Below are positions 44,354 through 51,787 of a stretch of 64,000 nucleotides of DNA, piece after piece (the stretch's first letter is position 1; each line of letters starts with the position of its first letter). The notes beneath the pieces were generated by a model. It worked only from the letters and a program-made list of their open reading frames with translations. It was not told where the DNA came from and searched no databases. The stretch covers positions 930,001 to 994,000 of the forward strand of contig NZ_SZQF01000001.1 of assembly GCF_005869935.1 (NCBI RefSeq). Reading direction: 5' to 3'. The DNA comes from Winogradskyella algicola (GTDB lineage Bacteria > Bacteroidota > Bacteroidia > Flavobacteriales > Flavobacteriaceae). A program made the position numbers and the translations under genes.

Positions 44354-45664
44354 ATGTCTAAATTTGAACTAAAAATGCCCAAAATGGGCGAGAGCATCAC
44401 AGAAGGAACCATCATTAATTGGTTAATCAATGAAGGCGATTCTTTTGATGAAGGCGATATTATATTAGAAGTTGCTACAGACAAGGTAGATAACGAAGTG
44501 CCAGCACCAGCAGCAGGAACGTTACTAGAAACCAAATACCAAGCAAAAGATGTGGTAAAAGTTGGTGAAGTTATCGCCATTTTAGAAGTTGAAGCGACGA
44601 ATTCGAAGCAAAAACCTAAAGAAGAAGCTGCCACGTCGAGCGCAGTCGAGACGTCTCAAAAGAAAACTAAAAAGAAACGTTCCATCACATCGAGCAAAGT
44701 TGAGGCGTCAACTTCAAATTCATTTTCAGTCAATAATACAAATACATTCTTTTCACCACTAATCATTTCCATTGCAAAGGAGCATCACATTAGTTTTGAA
44801 GAACTAGCAAGAATTCCAGCAACCGGAAACGAAGGACGATTAAGAAAAAGCGATGTCTTTAATTATATCGAAGACGGCAGACCATACAAGTTTGCACAGC
44901 CAGTAGTACAAGATCCAACGGCTTATCGCATTCCGCAATTAACGTTCGATAAAGGCAAAGGAAAGATTATAGAAATGGATCGTATGCGCCAAATGATTGC
45001 AGATCATATGGTGTATTCTAAGCATACGTCACCTCACGTAACTGCTTATGTTGAAGCCGACTTAACCAATATGGTAAACTGGCGAAATGACAATAAAGTT
45101 GCTTTTCAAGAAAAATATGGCGAAAAACTAACGTTTACACCATTGTTTGTAGAAGCCGTAGCTAAAGCGGTCAAAGATTTTCCAAACATCAATGCGTCGG
45201 TAGATGGTAATAATATTATCGTAAAAGAAGACATTAATATTGGTATGGCAACAGCATTGCCAAGTGGGAATTTAATTGTGCCAGTGGTGAAAAATGCTGA
45301 CACTAAAGACTTAAAAGAGTTAGCCGAAAACGTAAACGAGCTCGCTGGAAAAGCAAGAGAAAATAAATTGAGTGGTGACGATATCAAAGGAAGCACATTC
45401 ACTATTTCTAACGTTGGGACGTTTGGAAGCGTTATGGGAACACCAATAATCAACCAACCAGAAGTTGCCATTTTAGCATTAGGAATCATTAAAAAACGTG
45501 CCGAAGTCATCGAAACAGAAGAAGGCGACGAAATCGCTATTAGAAGTATGATGTACTTATCACTGTCTTTCGACCATCGTGTTGTTGATGGGTATTTAGG
45601 CGGAAGCTTTGTGCGAAGAGTTGCTGATTATTTAGAACAATTTGATACGAATAGAAAAATATAA
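44354..45664 (+). CDS. 2-oxoacid dehydrogenase E2 (lipoamide acyltransferase), branched-chain type
   Basis: 436 residues from ATG 44354. N-terminal lipoyl domain with Lys44 in EVATDKVDNEV, a Ser/Lys/Thr-rich linker (~80-130), an E3-binding domain (FSPLIISIAKEHHISFEEL) and the C-terminal acyltransferase with catalytic SFDHRVVDG. Two copies of repeat family C are read in frame in the linker. With ilvE and fused E1 downstream, it serves branched-chain 2-oxoacid oxidation. Preceded by a possible operator shared with the paa operon. Confidence 0.9.
   Translation: MSKFELKMPKMGESITEGTIINWLINEGDSFDEGDIILEVATDKVDNEVPAPAAGTLLETKYQAKDVVKVGEVIAILEVEATNSKQKPKEEAATSSAVETSQKKTKKKRSITSSKVEASTSNSFSVNNTNTFFSPLIISIAKEHHISFEELARIPATGNEGRLRKSDVFNYIEDGRPYKFAQPVVQDPTAYRIPQLTFDKGKGKIIEMDRMRQMIADHMVYSKHTSPHVTAYVEADLTNMVNWRNDNKVAFQEKYGEKLTFTPLFVEAVAKAVKDFPNINASVDGNNIIVKEDINIGMATALPSGNLIVPVVKNADTKDLKELAENVNELAGKARENKLSGDDIKGSTFTISNVGTFGSVMGTPIINQPEVAILALGIIKKRAEVIETEEGDEIAIRSMMYLSLSFDHRVVDGYLGGSFVRRVADYLEQFDTNRKI
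44631..44711 (+). repeat. Two family C repeats inside the E2 linker
   Basis: 44631-44658 (CACGTCGAGCGCAGTCGAGA then CGTCTCA) and a diverged copy at 44685-44711 (TCACATCGAGCAAAGTTGAG then GCGTCA). Both are kept in frame. Confidence 0.7.
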
Positions 45665-45670
45665 AAACGA

Positions 45671-45772
45671 CGTCACTTCGAGTGATTTGTGAGTAATGAG
45701 CAAATTGTATCGAGAAGTAGTTAAATAGTTCTCGATACAAAATTGCTAAAGACAATTTCACTCGAACTGACG
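45671..45772 (+). repeat. Full-length family B repeat, left of ilvE
   Basis: About 102 bp with inverted ends: starts CGTCACTTCGAGTGATTTGT and closes TTTCACTCGAACTGACG; inner arms TATCGAGAAGT and GTTCTCGATA. Almost identical to the copy at 46854-46955. Confidence 0.85.
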
Positions 45773-45785
45773 AAAAAATATAAAT

Positions 45786-46847
45786 ATGAATATTTCAATC
45801 AAAAAAACAGAAACATCAAAAGTTGATACTATCGACTTCAACAACATACCATTAGGAACCTCTTTCACAGATCATATGTTTATCTGTGATTATAAAGATG
45901 GAGAATGGCAAAACCCAAGAATAGAACCGTTAGCCTTAATTCCAACGCATCCAGCAGCAATGGCATTGCATTACGGACAAGCCATTTTCGAAGGCATGAA
46001 AGCGACGGTAAATGCCGACGGAACACCAATGCTATTCCGTGCCGATAAAAATGCAGCGCGTTTAAACTTTAGTGCAGATCGAATGGGAATGCCAAATGTT
46101 CCAGAAGAGTTGTTTGTAGAAGGCTTAAAACAGCTAGTGGCTATGGATAAAGCGTGGATTCCACCACTAGATGGTAGTGCCTTGTACTTACGTCCGTTTA
46201 TGTATGCCGATGAAGCCTTTATCGGTATGCGTGCAGCCACAAGTTACAAGTTTATCATTATGGCATCACCAGCAGGACCGTTTTTTAGCAAGCGCATAAA
46301 ATTATGGGCAGAAAAGAAATTCGTTCGTGCGGTAGATGGTGGTACAGGCGAAGCAAAAGCGGCTGGAAATTACGCGGCAGCAATTCGTCCTACAGAATTA
46401 GCAAAAGCAAAAGGTTACGACCAAGTATTATGGTTAGATGCTGTTGAGCACGAGTACATCCAAGAGGTGGGAACAATGAATATTTTCTTCAAAATTGATG
46501 GGAAATTCATCACGCCACGTCGCGATGGCGCCATTCTCGATGGCATTACCAGAATGAGCGTTATCGATATTTTAAAAGATAAAGGTTTTGAAGTTATTGA
46601 GCGTCCAATCACGCTTACCGAAATCCGAGAAGCATCAGAAAAAGGCCTTTTAGAGGAAGCTTTCGGGACAGGAACAGCCGTTGGTATTGCTTACATTCAG
46701 AGCATTGGTACAGATAATGGCGACATTCACGTCTCTGACGAAAGTCCGGTAGGATTAGATGTTAACAACACGCTAAATGCCATAAAAACCGGAAAAATTG
46801 AAGATAAATTCAACTGGATGATAAAGGTTGAAAAGGAATTAGTGTAA
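45786..46847 (+). CDS. ilvE: Branched-chain amino acid aminotransferase
   Basis: 353-residue fold-type IV PLP enzyme. Motifs: LHYGQAIFEGMKA, YLRPFMYADEAF, the PLP lysine in GTGEAKAAGNYAAA and EEAFGTGTAVGI. Provides 2-oxoacids for the E1/E2 complex on either side, or amino acids in the biosynthetic direction. The gene is bracketed by two nearly identical ~102-bp repeats. Confidence 0.93.
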   Translation: MNISIKKTETSKVDTIDFNNIPLGTSFTDHMFICDYKDGEWQNPRIEPLALIPTHPAAMALHYGQAIFEGMKATVNADGTPMLFRADKNAARLNFSADRMGMPNVPEELFVEGLKQLVAMDKAWIPPLDGSALYLRPFMYADEAFIGMRAATSYKFIIMASPAGPFFSKRIKLWAEKKFVRAVDGGTGEAKAAGNYAAAIRPTELAKAKGYDQVLWLDAVEHEYIQEVGTMNIFFKIDGKFITPRRDGAILDGITRMSVIDILKDKGFEVIERPITLTEIREASEKGLLEEAFGTGTAVGIAYIQSIGTDNGDIHVSDESPVGLDVNNTLNAIKTGKIEDKFNWMIKVEKELV

Positions 46848-46853
46848 AGATAA

Positions 46854-46955
46854 CGTCACTTTGAGTGATTTGTGAGGAACGAGCAAATTGTATCGAGAAG
46901 TAATTATTAAGTTCTCGATACAAAATTGCTTAAGACAATTTCACTCGAACTGACG
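46854..46955 (+). repeat. Full-length family B repeat, right of ilvE
   Basis: Near copy of 45671-45772, in the same direction, with the same inverted ends and inner arms. Ends just before the ATG of the E1 gene. Confidence 0.85.
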
Positions 46956-46965
46956 AATAGATATA

Positions 46966-49044
46966 ATGATGAATAAAGACATATTAAAAAAAGGATTTAC
47001 CAACTTAGTAACCGCCAAAACAATGGCAGAATTGTATGAGGCCAACTTCAAAGTAGTTTCAAAATACGTGCACGCCACATCACGCGGTCACGAAGCCATT
47101 CAGACCGCTTTAGGAATGCAATTGTTACCTCAAGATTATGCGTTTCCGTATTATAGAGACGATGCAATGTTGTTAGCTTTTGGTATGACACCTTATGATT
47201 TAATGCTTCAGGTATTGGCTAAAAAAGACGATCCATTTTCTGGTGGAAGAACCTATTATTCGCATCCAAGTTTAAAAGATGCTGATAAGCCTAAAATTCC
47301 ACATCAATCATCAGCAACAGGTATGCAAGCCATTCCTGCAACAGGTGTCGCGATGGGAATGCAATATTTGGAAAAGCAAAATTTAAGGAATCCTAATGTC
47401 ATTCAGAGCGATAGTGAAGAATCTAAATTAAAACCAATCACGGTTTGCAGTTTAGGGGACGCATCAGTTACCGAAGGCGAAATTGCAGAAGCCTTTCAAA
47501 TGGCGGCGTTAAAGCAAATGCCAATTCTATATTTGGTGCAAGACAATGGTTGGGATATTTCAGCCAATGAAGCAGAAACCAGAGCTCAAAATGCTGCAGA
47601 ATATGCAAAAGGTTTTCACGGATTAGAAGCCATTTCTATCGATGGTGCTAACTTTATTGAAAGCTATGAAGCTCTAGAAAAAGTTATAAAAACCATAAGA
47701 GAAGAGCGTCGACCATTTTTGGTGCATGCTAAAGTGCCGTTATTGAATCATCATACATCTGGTGTGCGTATGGAATGGTATCGTGATGACTTGGAAGAAG
47801 CAAAATCTCGTGATCCATATCCTGTTTTAAAACAGCAAATGTTAGATAGTGGTTTCACTCAAAAGGATATAGATGCTATTGAAGCGGAAATAAAAACGTT
47901 GGTTGAAAATGATTTTCAAAAAGCTTTAAAAGCTGAAGATCCAACACCAGAAGATTTATTTACCCACGATTTTGCGCCAACGCCAATTACCGAAGAAAAA
48001 GGTGAGCGTTCGCCAGAAGGTGCAGAAAAAGTGGTGATGGTAGATTGTGCTTTATTCGCTGTAGAAGAATTAATGCGCAAGCATCCAGAATGTCTGCTTT
48101 ACGGACAAGATGTTGGTGGACGACTTGGTGGTGTATTTAGAGAAGCAGCGACGTTGGCGCAAAAATTTGGTGACGACAGAGTTTTTAATACACCAATTCA
48201 GGAAGCATTTATCGTAGGTTCTACGGTTGGTATGAGTGCAGTAGGCTTAAAACCTATTGTTGAGGTTCAGTTTGCTGATTATATTTGGCCAGGACTCAAT
48301 CAGTTGTTTACAGAAGTGAGTCGAAGTTGTTATTTGAGTAACGGTAAATGGCCTGTGAGTATGATTTTGCGTGTGCCAATTGGTGCTTATGGTAGTGGTG
48401 GACCCTACCATTCGTCTTCTGTGGAAAGCATCGTAACTAACATAAGAGGTATTAAAATTGCTTACCCAAGTAATGGTGCCGATTTAAAAGGTTTGATGAA
48501 GTCTGCTTATTACGATCCGAACCCAGTGGTAATTTTAGAGCATAAGGGCTTGTATTGGTCCAAAGTTCCTGGAACAAAAACAGCAACTTCTGTAGAGCCT
48601 GCTGAGGATTATATTTTACCTTTTGGAAAAGCATGGTTGCCACAGGAAATCTGGAAGCAAGACGATGTAGAAACGTGTACCATTGTAACTTATGGAATGG
48701 GTGTGCACTGGGCATACAATGCTTCCGGCGAATTAGATATGCGTGATCAAATTGAAATTGTAGATCTTAGAACGCTTTACCCTTTGGATAAAGATACTGT
48801 AATGAAGTCGGTTAAGAAAACAGGCAAATGTTTGGTGGTAACAGAAGAGCCGAGTGATAATAGTTTTGCGAGAGCATTAGCTGGAAAAATTCAGGAAGAA
48901 TGTTTTAAGTATTTAGATGCGCCAGTGATGACGATTGGTAGCGAGAATATGCCTGCCATTCCACTGAATTCAACATTAGAACAAGCAATGATTCCTTCAA
49001 CTGAAAAGGTGAAGACTAAGGTTAAAATATTATTAGATTATTAA
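46966..49044 (+). CDS. 2-oxoisovalerate dehydrogenase E1, fused alpha and beta subunits
   Basis: 692 residues. The alpha part (~1-350) has the thiamine diphosphate motif VCSLGDASVTEGE through DNGWDIS; the beta part (~360-692) has LLYGQDVGGRLGGVFREA, EAFIVGSTVGMSAVG and EVQFADYIWPGLNQL. Fusion of the two chains is common in Bacteroidetes. Residues ~144-155 (NVIQSDSEESKL) are encoded by a family D repeat. E3 is not in the window. A terminator follows. Confidence 0.92.
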   Translation: MMNKDILKKGFTNLVTAKTMAELYEANFKVVSKYVHATSRGHEAIQTALGMQLLPQDYAFPYYRDDAMLLAFGMTPYDLMLQVLAKKDDPFSGGRTYYSHPSLKDADKPKIPHQSSATGMQAIPATGVAMGMQYLEKQNLRNPNVIQSDSEESKLKPITVCSLGDASVTEGEIAEAFQMAALKQMPILYLVQDNGWDISANEAETRAQNAAEYAKGFHGLEAISIDGANFIESYEALEKVIKTIREERRPFLVHAKVPLLNHHTSGVRMEWYRDDLEEAKSRDPYPVLKQQMLDSGFTQKDIDAIEAEIKTLVENDFQKALKAEDPTPEDLFTHDFAPTPITEEKGERSPEGAEKVVMVDCALFAVEELMRKHPECLLYGQDVGGRLGGVFREAATLAQKFGDDRVFNTPIQEAFIVGSTVGMSAVGLKPIVEVQFADYIWPGLNQLFTEVSRSCYLSNGKWPVSMILRVPIGAYGSGGPYHSSSVESIVTNIRGIKIAYPSNGADLKGLMKSAYYDPNPVVILEHKGLYWSKVPGTKTATSVEPAEDYILPFGKAWLPQEIWKQDDVETCTIVTYGMGVHWAYNASGELDMRDQIEIVDLRTLYPLDKDTVMKSVKKTGKCLVVTEEPSDNSFARALAGKIQEECFKYLDAPVMTIGSENMPAIPLNSTLEQAMIPSTEKVKTKVKILLDY
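47396..47428 (+). repeat. Family D repeat inside the E1 gene
   Basis: ATGTCATTCAGAGCG then GAAGAATCTAAAT, matching the intergenic element at 33368 and kept in frame. Confidence 0.75.
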
Positions 49045-49047
49045 AAT

Positions 49048-49079
49048 AAAAAAAGCCTATCATTTTTGATAGGCTTTTT
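49048..49079. terminator. Bidirectional terminator after E1
   Basis: GCCTATCA (49055-49062) and TGATAGGC (49067-49074) flanked by A and T runs, between convergent genes. Confidence 0.8.
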
Positions 49080-49101
49080 CATAAAAAGATTTTAAGTATA
49101 A

Positions 49102-49293
49102 TTATATAACTTTTACATTAATTGCATTTAATCCCTTTTTTCCTTCTGTTAAATCGAATTCTACATTGTCACCTTCTCTAACCTCATCAACTAAACCAGA
49201 AATGTGTACAAAATGCTCTTTGCTGTTTCCTTCTTCTGTTATGAATCCAAAACCTTTAGAGTCATTAAAAAATTTTACTGTACCAGTATTCAT
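49102..49293 (-). CDS. Cold-shock domain protein
   Basis: 63-residue OB-fold RNA chaperone. RNP1 is KGFGFI in FFNDSKGFGFITEEG, and RNP2 reads HFVHIS rather than VFVHFS. The roughly 120-base AT-rich stretch upstream probably includes a long 5' leader, as is common for csp genes. Confidence 0.93.
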   Translation of the reverse strand: MNTGTVKFFNDSKGFGFITEEGNSKEHFVHISGLVDEVREGDNVEFDLTEGKKGLNAINVKVI

Positions 49294-49414
49294 ATTAAAA
49301 TATATTAAATTAAGTGACGAAGGTAGTCTAAATAATTGATAATCAATTATTTTTATTAATTTAATTTTGTTTTTAATTTTAATGGTCTAAGGCTTAGGTC
49401 TTAGCGCTTATCTT

Positions 49415-51091
49415 TTATAAATCGTATTCCGAAAGTGGTTTTGTAAATTCTTCAGGATTAGCTGCTAAATAATAGCGAGGATCATTGATGTCTTCTACAA
49501 TAACCTCTTTAAACTTAGGGCTTGCTTTATACATTAAAGCTTTACAGTCTTCGCTAAGGTGTTTTAGTTTTAAACTCTTACCTGCAGCTTCATATTTGTT
49601 TACCAAATTAAAAATAGCTTCCATGGCAGAATGATCACTAACACGCGACTCTACAAAATCGATTTCAACATTTTCAGGATCATTTTTTACGTCGAACTTC
49701 GAATTAAAACTTTGAATAGATCCAAAGAATAATGGTCCCCAAATTTCGTAAGTTTTAGTCCCATCTGGTTGAAGACGTTTTCGTGCTCTAATCATTGTGG
49801 CGTTTTTCCAAGCAAATACCAATGCCGAAATGATAACACCAGCAATTACGGCAACGGCCAAATCTTTCCAAACTGTAATAGCAGAAACAGCAATAAGTAC
49901 AATAGCATCAGAAATAGGAATCTTACGAATGATTCTAAAGCTAGACCAGGCGAATGTTCCGATAACTACCATAAACATTACACCGACTAATGCAGCAATA
50001 GGAATTTGCTCAATTAATGGTGCGGCAAATAGAATAAATCCTAACAAAGCGACAGCCGCAAAAGCGCCAGATAATCGACCACGACCGCCAGAATCTACGT
50101 TGATGATCGATTGACCAATCATAGCACAGCCACCCATTCCACCAAATAAACCATTTAGCATATTGGCACTTCCCTGAGCAATACATTCGCGATTACCATT
50201 TCCTCTGGTTTCTGTGATTTCATCTACAAGGTTTAAGGTCATTAATGATTCAATTAAACCTACTGCAGCTAGAATGAATGCTGTCGAAATAATGATATCC
50301 CAATGTCCTGCAAGTGTTCCGAATAATCCAAAAATCTGTTCTTGAAATGTTGGTAACCCACCTTTTAAACCTTTACCACCACCTTCTGCAATAAAAGAAC
50401 CAACGGTACTCATTTCAATTCCACCAAAAATTGTAATACAAGCTACAACGACTATAGCTACTAAAGCAGCAGGAATTTTTTTGGTAAGTTTAGGTAGTCC
50501 ATACATAATTCCCATAGTCAAACCAATGAAGCCCATCATTTTCCAAAAAGCTGCATTTGAAAATAATGCTGAGAACCATTCAGAAGTATTACCAAAAAAT
50601 GAAATATCCTGTGGAACAGCATTAGGAAATAATTTTAATTGTGATAAGAAGATAACGATGGCTAAACCGTTTACAAAGCCCATCATTACAGGATGAGGAA
50701 TAAGTCTTACAAATTTTCCAAGCTTAAAAATACCTGCTAAAATTTGAATACCACCAACAAATAATAAGGTAATAAATAGCCATTGAAGCCCAAGATTTTC
50801 AATTGGTGTATCTAAATTAATACCAACTTCATTTCCTTTTTGAATAAGATGCACCATAACCACTGCCATTGCACCTGTAGCACCAGAAATCATTCCTGGT
50901 CGTCCACCAAATAAAGCAGTAACGATACCCATCATAAAAGCACCATATAATCCAACTAATGGATCTACACCAGCAACAAAAGCAAATGCTACAGCTTCAG
51001 GGACTAATGCCAATGCAACTGTAAGACCAGATAAAATATCGTCTTTAGGGTTTTGTGTAAAATTCTTTCTTGTCGTTTGACCTAAAATCAT
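49415..51091 (-). CDS. SulP family anion transporter with STAS domain
   Basis: 558 residues: ten or more membrane segments (from GLTVALALVPEAVAFAF on), with the SulP wording GLYGAFMMGIVTALFGGRPG and FVNGLAIVIFLSQL. A cytoplasmic STAS domain follows from about residue 440 (VEIDFVESRVSDHSAMEAI). Relatives carry sulfate, bicarbonate or dicarboxylates; the substrate is not determined. Single gene. Confidence 0.9.
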   Translation of the reverse strand: MILGQTTRKNFTQNPKDDILSGLTVALALVPEAVAFAFVAGVDPLVGLYGAFMMGIVTALFGGRPGMISGATGAMAVVMVHLIQKGNEVGINLDTPIENLGLQWLFITLLFVGGIQILAGIFKLGKFVRLIPHPVMMGFVNGLAIVIFLSQLKLFPNAVPQDISFFGNTSEWFSALFSNAAFWKMMGFIGLTMGIMYGLPKLTKKIPAALVAIVVVACITIFGGIEMSTVGSFIAEGGGKGLKGGLPTFQEQIFGLFGTLAGHWDIIISTAFILAAVGLIESLMTLNLVDEITETRGNGNRECIAQGSANMLNGLFGGMGGCAMIGQSIINVDSGGRGRLSGAFAAVALLGFILFAAPLIEQIPIAALVGVMFMVVIGTFAWSSFRIIRKIPISDAIVLIAVSAITVWKDLAVAVIAGVIISALVFAWKNATMIRARKRLQPDGTKTYEIWGPLFFGSIQSFNSKFDVKNDPENVEIDFVESRVSDHSAMEAIFNLVNKYEAAGKSLKLKHLSEDCKALMYKASPKFKEVIVEDINDPRYYLAANPEEFTKPLSEYDL

Positions 51092-51160
51092 AACAATTTC
51101 ATTTTGAAGTCGGCAAAGATAGAATATTTAAAATAATAGCTACTTCTAAAATATTTAAAC

Positions 51161-51190
51161 AAAAAAGCACTGCGTAATCAGTGCTTTAAT
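51161..51190 (-). terminator. Terminator of the DUF4136 gene
   Basis: GCACTG (51167-51172) and CAGTGC (51179-51184) with flanking A and T runs; on the minus strand it ends in a T6 tract. Confidence 0.75.
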
Positions 51191-51209
51191 TTTTTTATGT
51201 TTTAAGATC

Positions 51210-51776
51210 CTATTTTGATGGAGGAAATTGCTCTAAAGTTTTGGCTACAAACTCTCTGATACGTGCTTCTTTCTTCTCCACGTTTCTTGTTACTAGGTAT
51301 CCAGTTCCGGAGCCTTGCCAGAATAATTCTTTTTTGTCAGTATCTATAAAGTCAATAAAGAGCATGCCTTCAGTCTGTGTTGAGACACTACTTCCGCCCC
51401 AGCCAGGTCCCCAACCAAATCCAGGTCCCCAGCCCCAGCCACCGAAGCCTCCCCAGCCCCAGCCACCAAAGCCCCAGGCATTATTGTAGACGTCTACGCG
51501 TTGGGTAGATTTTGTGAAAATACTAACAAGCATATCAGGGTTTTCAGACTTTGTCATTCCTTTTGCTAAAAGTTCAGCTTCAATAGCTCTAAGGATTCTT
51601 CTTTTATCGATATCACTTATTTCTGCTTTGTCAATTCCAGGCTTGAAAAACGCAAAGGTTTTGTATTGGTCAAAATTGGCTTCTCTGTCGTAATCTGCAG
51701 CTACTCTCACAGAGCTACATGACGATAGAAGAATAACCATAACTAAAACTGGTGTAAATTTGAGTAGTCTCTTCAT
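51210..51776 (-). CDS. DUF4136 lipoprotein with Gly/Trp-rich tract
   Basis: 188 residues. Lipobox LLSSC with Cys20. The DUF4136 domain is shown by VRVAADYDREANFDQYKTFAF, ILRAIEAELLAKGMTKSENPD and the C-terminal IREFVAKTLEQFPP. A tract of about 28 residues (101-128) is made almost only of Gly, Trp, Phe and Pro (WGFGGWGWGGFGG and on), inserted in the domain. Function unknown; eleven bases upstream lies the hutU stop, so the two may share a transcript. Confidence 0.85.
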   Translation of the reverse strand: MKRLLKFTPVLVMVILLSSCSSVRVAADYDREANFDQYKTFAFFKPGIDKAEISDIDKRRILRAIEAELLAKGMTKSENPDMLVSIFTKSTQRVDVYNNAWGFGGWGWGGFGGWGWGPGFGWGPGWGGSSVSTQTEGMLFIDFIDTDKKELFWQGSGTGYLVTRNVEKKEARIREFVAKTLEQFPPSK

Positions 51777-51787
51777 ATCACTTTTTT

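Noticed and set aside
49381..49414. CTAAG/CTTAG repeats after the SulP gene as a terminator
   Set aside because: Stem is short with several alternatives and no T tract follows on the minus strand.
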